A DNA stretch of 64,000 nt, from the NCBI RefSeq assembly GCF_003286085.1, contig NW_020825289.1, forward strand, positions 744,001 through 808,000, given 5' to 3'. Under the pieces are notes generated by a model. It saw only the letters and a list, made by a program, of their open reading frames with translations, made no database searches and had not been told where the DNA came from. Each line of letters starts with the position of its first letter. The first letter of the stretch is position 1. Both the position numbers and the translations under genes were made by a program. The DNA comes from Drosophila persimilis (lineage: Eukaryota; Arthropoda; Insecta; Diptera; Drosophilidae). Below, piece after piece: positions 63,557 to 64,000 of this stretch.

Positions 63557-63824
63557 TATTAGTTATTGATCTGAATTATGAAGTCTAGTGTAAGTTAGGC
63601 TAGGGCAAAGCGGGAGCGCAATAAAAGCTCGCTCTCTCGCTCTTGGCGAATTCGCCCCGCTTTGCCACCGTAGGATAGCTAGAGTAAGAGATTTGAATTG
63701 TGAAGAAAATATAGTTGTTCGCCAACCTTGAAATATATCGAGCGTATCAATTTTTTCGCCCCGCCAAATAAATAATTTAAATTACAGCCACCCAAAGTTT
63801 TCGGTAACTGATTAGAAAAACTCT
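63557..63824 (+). repeat. Terminal LTR of the array, truncated
   Basis: Follows the other two LTRs to AGAAAAACTCT and then departs; the last dozen bases (TCTAATTTTTCA) are missing, so the right end of the array is a break or the LTR ends slightly earlier than assumed. Confidence 0.75.
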
Positions 63825-64000
63825 GTTGCATGCGAAGATATCGATAGGCGAGACCCTGGAAGCGCTGAGAGGAAGGTATTTTTTTGAACAGAGTGGCAGG
63901 GCCAAAATGTAAGGGGAAAGGTTAGCGAAGAGTGGCCACCTGGTCCTGGAGAGTAAGAGTTCCGCGCGCTCTCCGGAGCCGTTGTGAGAGGATTTCCGAT
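63825..64000. other. Unassigned sequence at the right edge
   Basis: GC-richer than the LTR. A short frame reads GETLEALRGRYFFEQSGRAK and stops. It may be a gag-like piece of another element, but nothing was recognised with confidence. Confidence 0.3.

Larger units (their letters stand above)
45365..63824 (+). mobile_element. BEL/Pao tandem array: three internal regions sharing LTRs
   Basis: Order: truncated internal region 1 (45365-48144), LTR (48145-48426), internal region 2 (48427-56207), LTR (56208-56489), internal region 3 (56490-63556), LTR truncated at 63824. Each inner LTR is shared by neighbours, as expected from unequal exchange between LTRs or tandem duplication, not independent insertions. 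Regions 2 and 3 share an antisense env segment that region 1 lacks. All coding regions are broken, and each copy has private lesions as well as shared ones. Confidence 0.88.

Overview
The window is a block of nested, mostly decayed transposable elements from a fly genome, almost certainly the genus Drosophila. Support: DINE-1/INE-1-type Helentron sequences (start TATACCCGATACTC, internal GTCTGTCC runs, terminal hairpin), at least five distinct BEL/Pao LTR families (one roo-like with an env-like 3' domain), a LOA-clade LINE with RNase H, CR1-like and Jockey-like LINEs, and a fragment of a 17.6/297-type errantivirus. No rRNA, tRNA, CRISPR array or convincing host gene was seen. The density, nesting and mixed orientation fit pericentromeric or Y/neo-Y heterochromatin, or a piRNA cluster; that is inference.

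Layout. 1-1434: 5' part of a LOA element (minus), ORF1 broken. 1692-8549: roo-like BEL element (minus) with both LTRs and a perfect 5-bp target duplication. 8555-13830: Jockey-like LINE pieces around a CR1-like LINE (9025-12560) whose endonuclease start is tandemly duplicated and fused to a BEL gag fragment. 14100-18470: a BEL integrase scrap, DINE-1 remnants, and a second BEL family (minus) that keeps gag, protease and a 3' zinc-knuckle ORF but has lost RT and integrase. 18480-20112: CR1 tail and two DINE-1 copies. 20113-21342: nothing firmly identified. 21343-26668: Pao-type element (plus) with LTRs and a 5-bp target duplication. 23946-32712: a direct tandem duplication covering the 3' half of that element, its flank and a BEL/CR1 chimera; the first unit carries a DINE-1 insertion, the second shows the empty site. 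32249-40570: a CR1-like element (minus) interrupted by an intact-looking LOA element (33987-39353, ORF1 480 aa, ORF2 1201 aa, about 10-bp target duplication) that starts with a predicted HDV-like self-cleaving ribozyme. 40590-45270: another BEL family (minus), truncated. 45365-63824: an LTR-sharing tandem array of one BEL family (plus), three internal regions separated by LTRs.

The most unusual structure is in this last array. In the second and third units the end of integrase is replaced by an identical 1.44-kb fragment of errantivirus env plus the start of its 3' LTR, in antisense to the BEL element. The second unit also carries a CR1-like ORF1 in place of part of gag. Sense transcription of the BEL element would therefore make RNA antisense to an errantivirus env.

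Except for the LOA element, essentially every coding region is broken by nonsense codons, frameshifts or deletions. The genes do not form a cellular pathway. What they record is a history of insertion, template switching, recombination and segmental duplication.
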